From the NCBI GenBank assembly GCA_002102555.1, contig MCFL01000301.1, positions 1-28,192 of the forward strand: a stretch of DNA of 28,192 nucleotides, given 5' to 3'. A program made the position numbers and the translations under genes. This document shows positions 9,511 through 18,564 of the stretch, in pieces (position 1 is the first letter of the stretch; each line of letters starts with the position of its first letter). The notes below the pieces were generated by a model. That model did not search any database. It saw only the letters and a list, made by a program, of their open reading frames with translations, and had not been told where the DNA came from. Origin of the DNA: Catenaria anguillulae PL171. Its lineage: Eukaryota > Blastocladiomycota > Blastocladiomycetes > Blastocladiales > Catenariaceae.

Positions 9511-10615
9511 ATGTCCATGAAAGCCATCTGCATCGGTGCCGGCGCTGGTGATGCCGGTCGTGCCAACGACGCCAACGCCCTCGCCTCGCTCGCCGTCGAT
9601 ATGGGATACGAGACCACCCCCATTGTTGACTCGGATGACTACACCGTCACCAAGCAAGAGGTCCTCGACGCTCTCACGACGCTCGTCACGACCGCTCAAC
9701 CGGGCGACGACCTCTTCTTCTCGCTCTCGGCCTATGCGCATCAGTCTGGCCCCAACGAGTCGGGCAACTCGGCTTGGTCCGAGGCCGACGGCAAGAATGA
9801 GGTGCTCGAGCTTCCCGGCGGCAACATCACCGATGACGAGATCATTGCTATTCTCAAGCAGCTCCCCGCCGACGCCAACCTTACGCTTGCCTTGGACACG
9901 GATCACGCCGCGGGCATTGCCGACCTCGACCTTGGCCACTACATCCCGGGCAACGTTGTGTGCTTGACGGCCATGTCCGAAGGCCAGTCCGACACGGCAG
10001 GCAATGGCGATGCTGTTCCCGCCGACTTGGGCAGTGGCACCTTCTCCGAGTTGTTGGCGCAGGTGGTCCGTGAGAACCCTGGCATTTCCTGGGCTGAGGC
10101 CGCGACCAAGGTGGACGAGCTCAATGGCGGTTTGAACTGCAACGCCACGGCCAACGATGCCAACCGTACGTACATTTGTCTCACTGTGGCAGCCCATTCA
10201 TTCATTTACATGGATCCTAACACCCGACCATACACATGCAACAGTGCTCACCAAGCCCGCCTTCAACTTCGCCTCGGAAGAGCAAGAAAGGCAAGATGAC
10301 GGCAGGGTTGTCACTGACCGTGCTATCGTTCAAGACGAAAATGGCACCACGTCGTCGCAGTCCATCTCCACGCACACGGATGAAGACGGCAACCTTGTCA
10401 CTGTGACCACCACCACCACCGACATCTTTGAAACGGCGCACACGAAGGTTCAGGACCACGACGGCAATATCATTTCCCAGATGTCGGCCCAGCGGCCCCT
10501 TGAGACTGAGGACGAGGTCGAGCCCGAAGTTGCCGTGTGCTTGCCGCTCCCTGAGCCCGTTGTGGCCGAGTGCTTGCCGCCCGTGCAAGATGACTGCGAC
10601 ATGCCGTGCTGCTAG
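9511..10615 (+). CDS. Catalytically dead metacaspase-like protein
   Basis: Exons 9511-10165 and 10245-10615 are joined across an intron with a GTACGT donor, a CCTAAC branch and a CAG acceptor, giving 341 residues. Residues 1-215 or so follow the metacaspase p20 fold in order: KAICIGAG, NDANALASL, TKQEVLDALTTLV, AQPGDDLFF, then the helix-strand pair TDDEIIAILKQLP and LTLALDTDHAAG, later GTFSELLAQVV and ISWAEAATK. The family's catalytic His lies in YSGHGGQ; here the aligned stretch is LSAYAHQ, so His is Tyr75 (His77 is two residues on). The catalytic Cys of DSCHSG is Asp131 in DTDHAAG. It should therefore be proteolytically inactive. The C-terminal 120 residues replace the p10 part with a Thr/Asp/Gly-rich region of two similar strand-like units (DENG..., DEDGN..., DHDGN...), then a Cys/Pro-rich end finishing in MPCC. 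It starts about 300 bp after the repeat array. The catalytic loss is read from short motif alignment. Confidence 0.75.
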
Positions 10616-10862
10616 ACGCCAGGTGTCATGTGATTGACAATGTAGACGATTGGGAACTGTTTTGTGTTTTGTACATAGTTTCTTGCTGCAAATGAATTCA
10701 TGACAACTCTGTGGTTTGTATTCATCTGGGCGAAACGAGTGACATGTACATATTACAAGAATGAAGTTGCGGTCGGAATAGACATAAAGAAATACCTGAC
10801 CAGCAGGCAGACTAGTCTAGGCCACTCACTCACCTGTGCTGTACCAAGTACACCCCTACTTT

Positions 10863-11489
10863 CTACTGACGCTGGCGACGGGGAACCCGACGGCGGCGAC
10901 GCGGCGCTTGCTTGCGCGCACCCGATCCCGTTCCCGCACCTGTACCGGCACCAGTTCCTGCGCCAGTCGCAGGCTGCTTTGGCGCCGGCACCGGCGCAGC
11001 TTGATCCGCCACGAGCAAGGCACCACACGACCCAAACGTAAACCTGGGCGCGTCGGCTTGCGCAACCTTGAGCAAGCACCGGCCACCGGGTCCCGAGCAC
11101 TGCAGGCCTGTAGGCACGCGAATGCCGAGCGTCACACGCTCGTTGTTGGCGTTGGCCAGCTCCCCACGAACCCCGGGAATCTGCTGGGTGATTTGGACCG
11201 TCTGGAAGTTTTTCGCGGTGCCTGTGGGATCGATTTGCACGGCGAGCGGGCCGGCGCCGTCACCGTTGGTGATCTGCCACTGGATCGAGGCTTCGCCACC
11301 GGGCATCACGGTGAGCGGAGCTGAGCGCTGCAGGGTTTGTTCAACATCGATGCTGCCGCAGGGGAAGTTGGGGAACGAGCCAACATCGTCGTTGAAGAAG
11401 GGGCCCGGCGCGATCAGGCGGCCGTGGCCAAGCGCGAGCGTGGCGAGTTGCCCAATGGCGGCGACGGAGAGGAGGGTCTTGGCGATCAT
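10863..11489 (-). CDS. Secreted Egh16/Gas1-like protein with basic tail
   Basis: This is a single-exon, 208-residue protein. Residues 1-21 form a signal peptide (hydrophobic core LLSVAAIGQLATLAL, cleavage expected between Gly21 and His22), so the mature protein begins HGRL. The body matches the fungal Egh16/Gas1 pattern (DUF3129): PCGSIDVEQ, ASIQWQITNGDGAGP, VQIDPTGTAKNF, QIPG, LGIRVPTGLQCSG and a closing Phe-Gly-Ser-Cys-Gly. Members are secreted, and some are made during host penetration in plant pathogens. A Gly-Ala-Thr linker of (GAGT) repeats leads to an Arg-rich C-terminus (RRRRRVPRRQRQ) that could bind acidic wall polymers. The mature N-terminal His recalls copper LPMOs, but no second His is present in the mature chain, so a histidine brace is unlikely. 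The gene converges with the metacaspase-like gene across about 250 bp. Confidence 0.72.
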   Translation of the reverse strand: MIAKTLLSVAAIGQLATLALGHGRLIAPGPFFNDDVGSFPNFPCGSIDVEQTLQRSAPLTVMPGGEASIQWQITNGDGAGPLAVQIDPTGTAKNFQTVQITQQIPGVRGELANANNERVTLGIRVPTGLQCSGPGGRCLLKVAQADAPRFTFGSCGALLVADQAAPVPAPKQPATGAGTGAGTGAGTGSGARKQAPRRRRRVPRRQRQ

Positions 11490-13055
11490 CTTGGATGGGC
11501 TGTATGGGGTGGTGTATGAGAAGGTCGGGTGCGATCTACGCAGCGGTGTCTGATTGAGGGTGGGAAGAGTGGGAGAGTACTGAACCAGTCAGATGAAGAG
11601 GATGTTGCATCCATCTGGTTTGGATGGCGGGAATGCGTCTGGTATTCGTAGGCTCGGGTTCCCACAACAATAGACGAGACATCTGGCAAATTGTCGATGG
11701 TAATGTGTGCATGCATGCATGCCAGGCTCAATGCAAAGACTCTGGTGCACTCACAGAATAGATTATGGCAGCCGTGATGGCTTTGGTGTTTGCGCGTCAT
11801 TTCGAGATTTCATGACTGTTTGCATACGTCACAAATGTCTCACGTTTAACGTGCTCACCAACACGAGGCCTACGGCGCCGCATTTCCGCTTTGTTGACCA
11901 AACCGCTGGAGTACAAGCACTATGTACGGTCGATGGCTTGTCCGTAAACGATCAATGTGGTACTTGGTTGCTTCCCTGAGCAGACATTTGTGTCCACATC
12001 TTCGGACCCAATCATTTTCGCTTCAGTTTTAGTGACTTGTCGTATCGGCGCCTCGCCAGTACTGGTGCGAGTTTCTGGATATTTGTTCAAATCTATGTAG
12101 ATGTGGCCAGCATTTGCTTGCCGACCCATTCCCTATCATCGAAAATGCCTCATCCAGTCATGAACCGACCGCTCAGTGTTACCCTTGTAACCCGTCCGTC
12201 CGTCCGGAGTCAGAAACAATTGGCTTGACCAAGGCAAACAGGCCGCGGGCATGATTTGTTCGATAGGCCGGGCGATTATGAGGCGGGCCATGCTTACAAC
12301 CATGTTCCCACCCGCTTTCGTCGTCATCACCGTCCATTGCTTCGTCCTGGTTCCTGAAGAAATGTGCCTGAAGATGGTGACAGTGGTGCAAACCAAGAAC
12401 GCGACACTGCTTGCACATGCGCTCGACCTCCGAGTCGCACTCGCGGCTGTGGCCGTTGGTGTGTCGGTTTTGAAGGGCTGCGCTGCGCGGTTCATCATTC
12501 CCTTATGCTTTTCCATAGACCGGGGCCAGTCCGAGGCGTGGGTGCTGGATAGTCTGAGAAAATCAACATATTGTTGGAAAGAGTAGTGAAAGAATGGATG
12601 AGGACGATTGAACCAGAGGACTGTCATTGCAGGCTTAGGTGAAAAAGGTCGTATTGCCGTCGCCAGTCAATGGCAAGAATGAAGGAGCGGTACTTCACGA
12701 AAACGGCCATGTATGGATGCATCAAAAGAGAGGGGGGCCATGGAGAATGAGGGAGGGTTGGATCCAACATGAGAGAGCGAGAGGGGAATCATGGGTACAG
12801 GAAAGCAAGACGAGTGGCATTATGAGCGCCGGTTGCGAGTCAATCAATGCAACAAGGGTAAGAATCGTCAAAAAAGTCCGTGTCAGCTACGGGTCCGTGC
12901 TCTTTTCACAAAAAAGAATGACGTACAGGCTCATGATGACGTCGACATGACAATTCTACTCGCGTGCCTTGAAGCACGACAAAACATCGGGCGAGTAATA
13001 AATGGACAGCGAGACATCCGATCAACGTAGGCGCTGTCTTGGAGAATGGCTCACA
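11490..13055. other. Gene-poor stretch with one doubtful exon
   Basis: Apart from the Cys/His-rich open frame described separately, I find no coding pattern or conserved motif here. The 5' flank of the Egh16-like gene occupies its left end. A short GCAT tandem (TGCATGCATGCATGCC) lies near 11708-11722. Confidence 0.4.
12179..12475 (-). CDS. Doubtful Cys/His-rich open frame or exon
   Basis: The frame has gene-like codon use (GAG, GAC, AAG, CGC) and encodes a Cys/His-dense segment, CDSEVERMCKQCR followed by LHHCHHLQAHFF, then an acidic run (DEAMDGDDDES), and ends at a TAA at 12179-12181. A stop (TAA) lies at about 12510 upstream in the same frame, and the first in-frame ATG falls inside the Cys-rich part, so as a gene it would need an upstream exon spliced in (AG acceptors exist near 12490 and 12555). 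No zinc-finger family is recognised. Only the composition supports it. Confidence 0.22.
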   Translation of the reverse strand, partial: LQNRHTNGHSRECDSEVERMCKQCRVLGLHHCHHLQAHFFRNQDEAMDGDDDESGWEHGCKHGPPHNRPAYRTNHARGLFALVKPIVSDSGRTDGLQG

Positions 13056-13283
13056 TCAAGCGTACGTGAGTTTCACCTCTTGCCATGGATCCATCGGCGC
13101 CTTCTTCACATCAATAATCTTGCAAGCAAATCGTGCTCCCGTTGTCTTGGCGACCACCAGCAAAACGTTTGCAAAGATTTCACTGCCTAAACCGTGAACT
13201 AAGGTGTATTCCGCTCCGAGGGCAGCTTCGTGGTCAATCATTTGTTGAGCCTTTGATGGCGAGGCTGGTCGGAGCTGTTCCAT
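13056..13283 (-). pseudogene. Truncated protein kinase N-lobe fragment
   Basis: ATG 13283 opens a 75-residue frame that reads like the first strands of a Ser/Thr kinase: Tyr-Thr-Leu-Val, a glycine-loop-like GLGSEIFANV, a strand VLLVVAKTTGA, and FACKIIDVKK with the expected ATP-anchoring Lys (in ACKIID). The frame then stops at a TGA at 13056-13058. No helix C, HRD or DFG motif is seen in the next 500 bp in any frame, although GTGAAA or GTACGC near the end could be a splice donor. The glycine loop looks two residues longer than the usual GxGxxGxV. The most likely reading is a relict or incompletely duplicated kinase gene; an unrecognised multi-exon gene is possible. Confidence 0.4.
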
Positions 13284-14109
13284 GGACGGGCGGAGGTACG
13301 CCTGCTTCCTTTTTCAGGAGGGAATCGGTCGCAGCGGCCAATAACTCGCTCGGAAAGGAGTTTTCGTTAACTTGCTTCGATTCATATGATATTGTTTATG
13401 AGATAAACATCTTTAAGGATCACATGGTAGGCTCGTGGGAACGAAACTTGATTGGTGTTTTCAGATGCCTGTCAGTCGTCTGGACCAGCAAATCGTGTTG
13501 ATCTTGCATCTTCCTCCTCGCAAGTTCACAACAGCAAGACTGCCCTACGTAAACGTATTCCACTCTCACATTCCAGACTTGGTTAAACTTTGAGCAACCG
13601 CAAATCAAACGAGTAGTTACCGCAATTTCCAAACGACCGTTCCACGTTCCTTCCACAAGTCCTCAGGTGCCCATTTGACACCTGTTCTCGCCTTGGAAAG
13701 GCCATTATCTCGCTCTACCAGGACGCGCAATTGAATTGTTCTGTTGCGTAACGTATACCTTCCACTCTATGTTTCGCCTTCCACACATGCCGTGCACTGA
13801 AACAGTTCACCATGGCATCAAGCTCAAACGATACAAGGTGCAGAATAATGGGGGTAAATTAGGACATGGTAAGGCTGGGGCACATCAATACACTGAGCGC
13901 AACAGACGCAGCTCAAGCGCTGGAAAGAAAGGCAAAATACGCGCAACATAAAAGGTTGGTACAAAAGCAATAGGTGAAAGAACCAGACGTAACAACAGGA
14001 AAGCCAAAATAATGCAACACATGGGAAAATGCAACCGCAAATGAAGCCAAGAATCGGAACTGAATATGGATCATCATTCATGCAAATCAATCAATCAATC
14101 ATCGAGAAA
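13284..14109. other. Intergenic stretch, nothing supported
   Basis: No open frame here shows recognisable motifs. The right part presumably holds the 3' UTR of the RRM gene, and a short (AATC)n tandem lies at about 14086-14103. Confidence 0.4.
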
Positions 14110-17100
14110 TCACCATGACGCATACGTTGCATTGCCACTCTCCACAATTCCGGCCACCAACGACTCAGGCGATCCCCGCTTGCCGACGGCCGCATTCCCG
14201 CCACCACCCCTTGTTGCAGCCGAACCTGTGCGCTCGCCCACCGTCGCACTTGTGCCAGGCGCAAACGGCGGAAACAGTGCCGATCCAAACGCATTCCCAA
14301 ACCCGGTCGTCAATGCTGCGGGCGTTCCCGATCCGCTCCCACTCGCGCCCGTTGCACCAACGCCACCGCCCAGCGATCCCTCTGCCGGCGCCTCGACATT
14401 TGTCGACGATGACCTGGGCCCCAGTGTGGGCGGCAAAGGCGCAACGCCAGATGTGGCCGACGACAGCGCCAAGACCGAGGCGAGCGGCGTATTGGCCACG
14501 TCCGCCGACGACAAGCCCACCAGCGCCGATTTCAGCGATTGCATGTACATGGACTCGAGATGCTCGGCACGGCCCGCGGCCGCAGACGCCGTCAATGTGC
14601 TGAAGAGCGATTTGGGTACGGCGGTCGACGACGGCGGAACGTGGCCACTCAACGGGGAACCCGATTTGGAATCCGAGGTTGCCGCAGCGGCAGGCGGCGA
14701 CGGAAACTCGGGAGGATGTTGCTGCGCTTGGACGATTGGGTACGGCGTGGTTGGAACCCGAATTGGGGCAGGCGACGAGGTAGCAAAATGGCGCACAAGA
14801 TCTGCGTTTGCGGCAGACGGGTCCATGGGCGGGTAGCCAACTCCGCCATAGAATGAATCGTACATGGCGCCGCTAAAGCCACCACCACCACCTGAGGCGC
14901 CGCCGCCCGTGTTCGTACCACTGGTCGCTGACGCATTGGCAAGTTGCTCCTGTATGGCGGCATGGTACGCGTCTTGCTGCGTTCCGGGGTATCCCTGTAG
15001 CTGCAAAGACTGGCCTGCGCCCCCACTGACTCCCTGGACGGTCCCAAGTTGGTGTTGCTGATGCTGAGAATGCGACAAATCACCATATGGAATGTTGGGC
15101 GGATATCCGTGGTACATGTGCGGGCGCTGGTGTGCAGGAGGCGGTGGGTAGCAGCCGCCGTGGTGATGGTGAGGATGATGATGCGGCATGTGCGGAGTTG
15201 GGTAGTAGCCAGGGTGGTAGCCATAGTAGCCGCCGTACATGTAGGGCGGTGGGTAGTATGGGGGGTAACCGTGTTGATGCATGGTGGGAATGTTTGGGTG
15301 GTGCGAGTAATAGGTTGGCGCGCCAGACGAGACCGAGGGACCGGACGGAGGGTTACCGCCTGTGGGGAACAAGTTGGTACTGCCATGGAGCCGGTGAGGG
15401 TTGGAGGCTGCGCCATGTTGTTGCTGCTGCTGTTGCTGGTGTTGCTGTTGCTGGTGTTGCTGTTGCTGTTGTGGCGCGCTCTCTTCGATCGAGTTCTGGT
15501 CTTCAAGTTGGGTGCTGCTATCAACGGTGACAGTGCGGCCAGACTCGATTGAGGGACGCGTGAGCACGTAACCAGCGGATGGCGAAAAAAAGGTCGCCGG
15601 TTTGTTGCTTTGAGGACGAGTGAGTGGTTTGGGTTCACGTCCCTAAGAAAATCAAGAGTACGAGTGAGTGAATGAGACCATCTAACGGTATTTTGCGATG
15701 AAATGTACCAGTGGCCGGCGGACCATGGGCGACTTGCCTTCGGGAGACTCGCGGTACTGGACGAGAATGCGTGAGCCTTGAAACTCCTTTCCATTCTGTT
15801 TAGGTCCGGCGTCAACTCCGTCTGTAAAGGCACGATGGCGAGAGAGGGCAAATGAAGAGGATGAATACGTACCTCGTTGTTGATGGCAAGCTGCGATCCC
15901 GTCTCGTCGTCATACTTGATGAACGCAAACGCTGAAACACACACCCATGAATCAGTCACGCCACTCGCGTATGAATCCGTGGAAAGCCAACTCAAACATA
16001 CCCTCTCCATCTGCAACAATCAAGTGTACATTCTCGAGCGTCCCGTACTTGGCAAACCTCGCCCGAACCGCCGCCTCGGTCGCCTCGTCCGGATTAAACT
16101 GGCCAACAAAGATACTCGACCGATCCGTCTCGGGCTTGTTCTTTTCCAAGTTTGCAGCCCACTCCACGCCCCACTTGCCCTGCTGCCGAATATGCAAATA
16201 CGCGCGAATCGCATCTTCGCGATACCTAAACTTTGCAAACGCACATCCCTTTGGCCGCCCTGTGAGCTGGTTCATAACGAGCGTCACGTCCTCGACCTTG
16301 CCCCATTTCGACATGAACTGGTGCAGAATATCGTCCGACATGGTTTTGGGCAGCTTGGACAGGAACAGCGTGCGGTTGACGCGGGCCGCTTCCACGCGCA
16401 CGTGCCGGCCGTCGACGACCGTGTCGTGGGATTCTTCAATGGCGCGTTGTGCGTCAGCGACGAGCTATTGATGACGTGCGCGGGACAGGCAAGGTCGTCA
16501 GTTTTGTGCATGATCCAGTGAATGGAATGAGCCGAGGAACCAAACGTACTCGGTATTGCACAAAGGCATACGGACGATTCATCCAGTCCTTCATAACCTG
16601 TAATCGCAAGAAAACGTCAGGTTTGGGACACAAAAGCACGGCAGCAAAGCCAAATGCAGGAGTCAACATACCTTGACACCCATGAGGTCTCCCCATTTTG
16701 CAAAGTGCTTGGTCACGCTCTCTGTGAGCTGCTCGTCGGTCCGTTGCGCATTCAAACTGAACAAGCACAACCGACAGAGACTTCGGGTGAGACCAATGAT
16801 CATGAAAAGTTGGCAATGAGACAGTGATGAAATCCATACCTGGCGACAAACAAGCACGCATCGGGTTCGCCCTTGACTGGCCGATCGACTGAATACGATG
16901 CCAAATGGTTGTACGAGGTCGGCGGTGGTACGGGCATTGGCGCCATAGGTCCAACTATGTACACAAGCACATGCGCGTGACGCGTCGTCAGAAGAGAAAT
17001 GTCTCACCCGCTTGAGCAAAGCAGGCCAACCGCACTCCCGTACCTTCGGCTGCCATGGCCAACACGGGCTGCTGCTCAGCATACATTGCGGCCGTTGCGG

Positions 17101-17782
17101 CCGCTCGTGCCAGCCTCGCCGCTTCACGATCTTCCTTTGTCTCTCCCGCGCCCACCTTGACATCCAAGCTGCTCAACTGATGTGCCAACCGCCCAAACAC
17201 ATCCCGTTTGTTCCCCTGTGCGTGTGTCCACGAGCTCTGTTGCAGCTGTGGGTTCACTTGTGATTTGCCTTGAGCGGCCGTGGGCGACCGCGGCGGAGTG
17301 AGACCGGACGCGGCCACGGCTCCCGTACCCGTGGCACCCACAACGGCAGTCGTTGTGGCACGTGCGGGCGTCGGCGTCAACGGAGCCGTTGGCTTGATGG
17401 ACATGGGCGGCGTCAAGACCGTGTTGGAGCGTGGCGACGGATCGGGCGACGGGTACTGTGTCGATGTAGTGACCATGAATGTGTTGGTGCGCGTGGGCGA
17501 CGTGGCCTTGGATGGCGACACGTAGGCTTGTTGGCGCGGGACAGATGTCAAGACGAATGCATTTGCCGGGTTGGTGAGCAGGGAGGCGGCCAACGTGGTG
17601 GTTGGCGGGGTGGTGGCAGAGGATGGAACGAAGGGAGCGGCGGCCAGGTTGGGCGGTTTCGACGGCGTGAAGGGTTTCGCGTGCAGAGTGTGGACGAGCG
17701 GGGAGGTCGGGGTTGACGGAGCTGCAGATGAGGCGGGGGATTGAATCGAAACAGTGGTGATGGGTTTCTGGTCTTGCAACAT
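14110..17782 (-). CDS. Rim4-like triple-RRM RNA-binding protein with prion-like tail
   Basis: Eight exons can be placed by GT-AG junctions that keep frame: 17782-17008, 16954-16840, 16756-16672, 16597-16550, 16464-16002, 15931-15873, 15795-15709 and 15642-14110 (introns 53-85 nt; 1054 residues). There are three RRMs: residues 291-370 (ACLFVAS ... RPYAFVQYR ... HVRVEAARV), 373-448 (TLFLSKL ... KGCAFAKF) and 457-535 (SIFVGQF ... EAFAFIKY ... RILVQY). The RRM1-RRM2 hinge VNRTLFL and the pattern of RRM1 recall yeast Rim4, a meiotic translational repressor. That match is from memory of the family and is moderate. The N-terminus is Ser/Thr/Pro-rich. The C-terminal 510 residues start with a poly-Gln/His run, then a Tyr/Gly/Pro/His-rich segment (MYGGYYGYHPGYYP), then Ser/Ala/Gly, a prion-like composition that suggests condensate or aggregate formation. 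The start could be ATG 17917 in frame, or lie in an upstream exon. Confidence 0.78.
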
Positions 17783-18267
17783 GGTGGTCGTGGTGGGAAA
17801 GGGTTTGGTACCGGCTTGATGATGCGATGTGAATGCGATTGCGATTTGAATGCAAGGAAGAAGAAGGCAAAGAAGGCAAAGATGTCGAGGCCGACGGCGG
17901 GCCTGCGGCTTGAGCATTGTGCATTTGGGCTTGAAGCGAATCTTGCAACTGCAAACTTGAGTGCGAATGCGAAGCGGAGATTGATGCGAATCGCCATTTG
18001 GTCAGATTGGCCGCGAGCAGGCGGGTTTGGAAGGGGTGAAGATGGCAATTTGTACGAGGCGAGCTCTGCACTCGCAGGGCTGACCCTGGACGTGTCCGTC
18101 ATCTTGGCAGGAGCAGCGGCGGAGGCAGCCATCGGATCCGGAGTGACTGATGATGCAGACGTATCCTTGCGATTGGCCGACGCCAAACCCGAAGCAACGG
18201 ATCGGGGAGTCGGTGTGGACGTCTGGCCCCGCGATGGCGACGACGGCAAAGTCGTGGTGGACGACAT
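17783..18267 (-). CDS. Possible 5' exon of the RRM gene
   Basis: ATG 18267 opens a long frame beginning MSSTTTLPSSPSRG, Ser/Thr/Pro-rich like the next exon. A pyrimidine-rich tract ending in TCTCTCAG lies just upstream and could be the acceptor of a leader intron. A GTACAA donor near 18053 and a TTTGCAG acceptor about 107 nt on would put the frame in phase with the exon starting before 17782. No strong donor is present, so the join is not established. If this is not coding, the region is 5' leader. Confidence 0.35.
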
Positions 18268-18564
18268 TGCGGCAAGTCGTTGCAGCGAGTCTGAGAGAGA
18301 ACAAGATCAGCCAATGTGACAATAGGAAGGAAGTGATGCTGACAAGGACCAATCACGGGTCAGTGACCGTGAGAGAAGAAGAAAAAGAAAAAAAAAAAAA
18401 AGTGAGACCGAGGCAAGCATGCAAGAGACGATCGAGGCGGGTCGTGGACGCGTTTTATAGTGCCAACTTGTCTCACCCGCCCTCGACGTCGAGCAGGTGC
18501 ATGTTGACTGAATCCGAAATGATCCGCATGTGCATGTATTGGCAATCGATTCCGAGACACAGTA

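Noticed and set aside
10863..11489. Copper lytic polysaccharide monooxygenase
   Set aside because: The mature N-terminal His is present but the chain has no second His for the brace.
12136..12627. 163-residue minus-strand open frame
   Set aside because: Its codon use is poorer than the overlapping Cys/His-rich frame and it has no recognisable motif.
16988..18071. Long overlapping frames on both strands across the RRM gene's first exon
   Set aside because: They are antisense or alternate-frame shadows of a Ser/Thr/Pro-rich GC-biased exon; only the frame that splices into RRM1 is supported.
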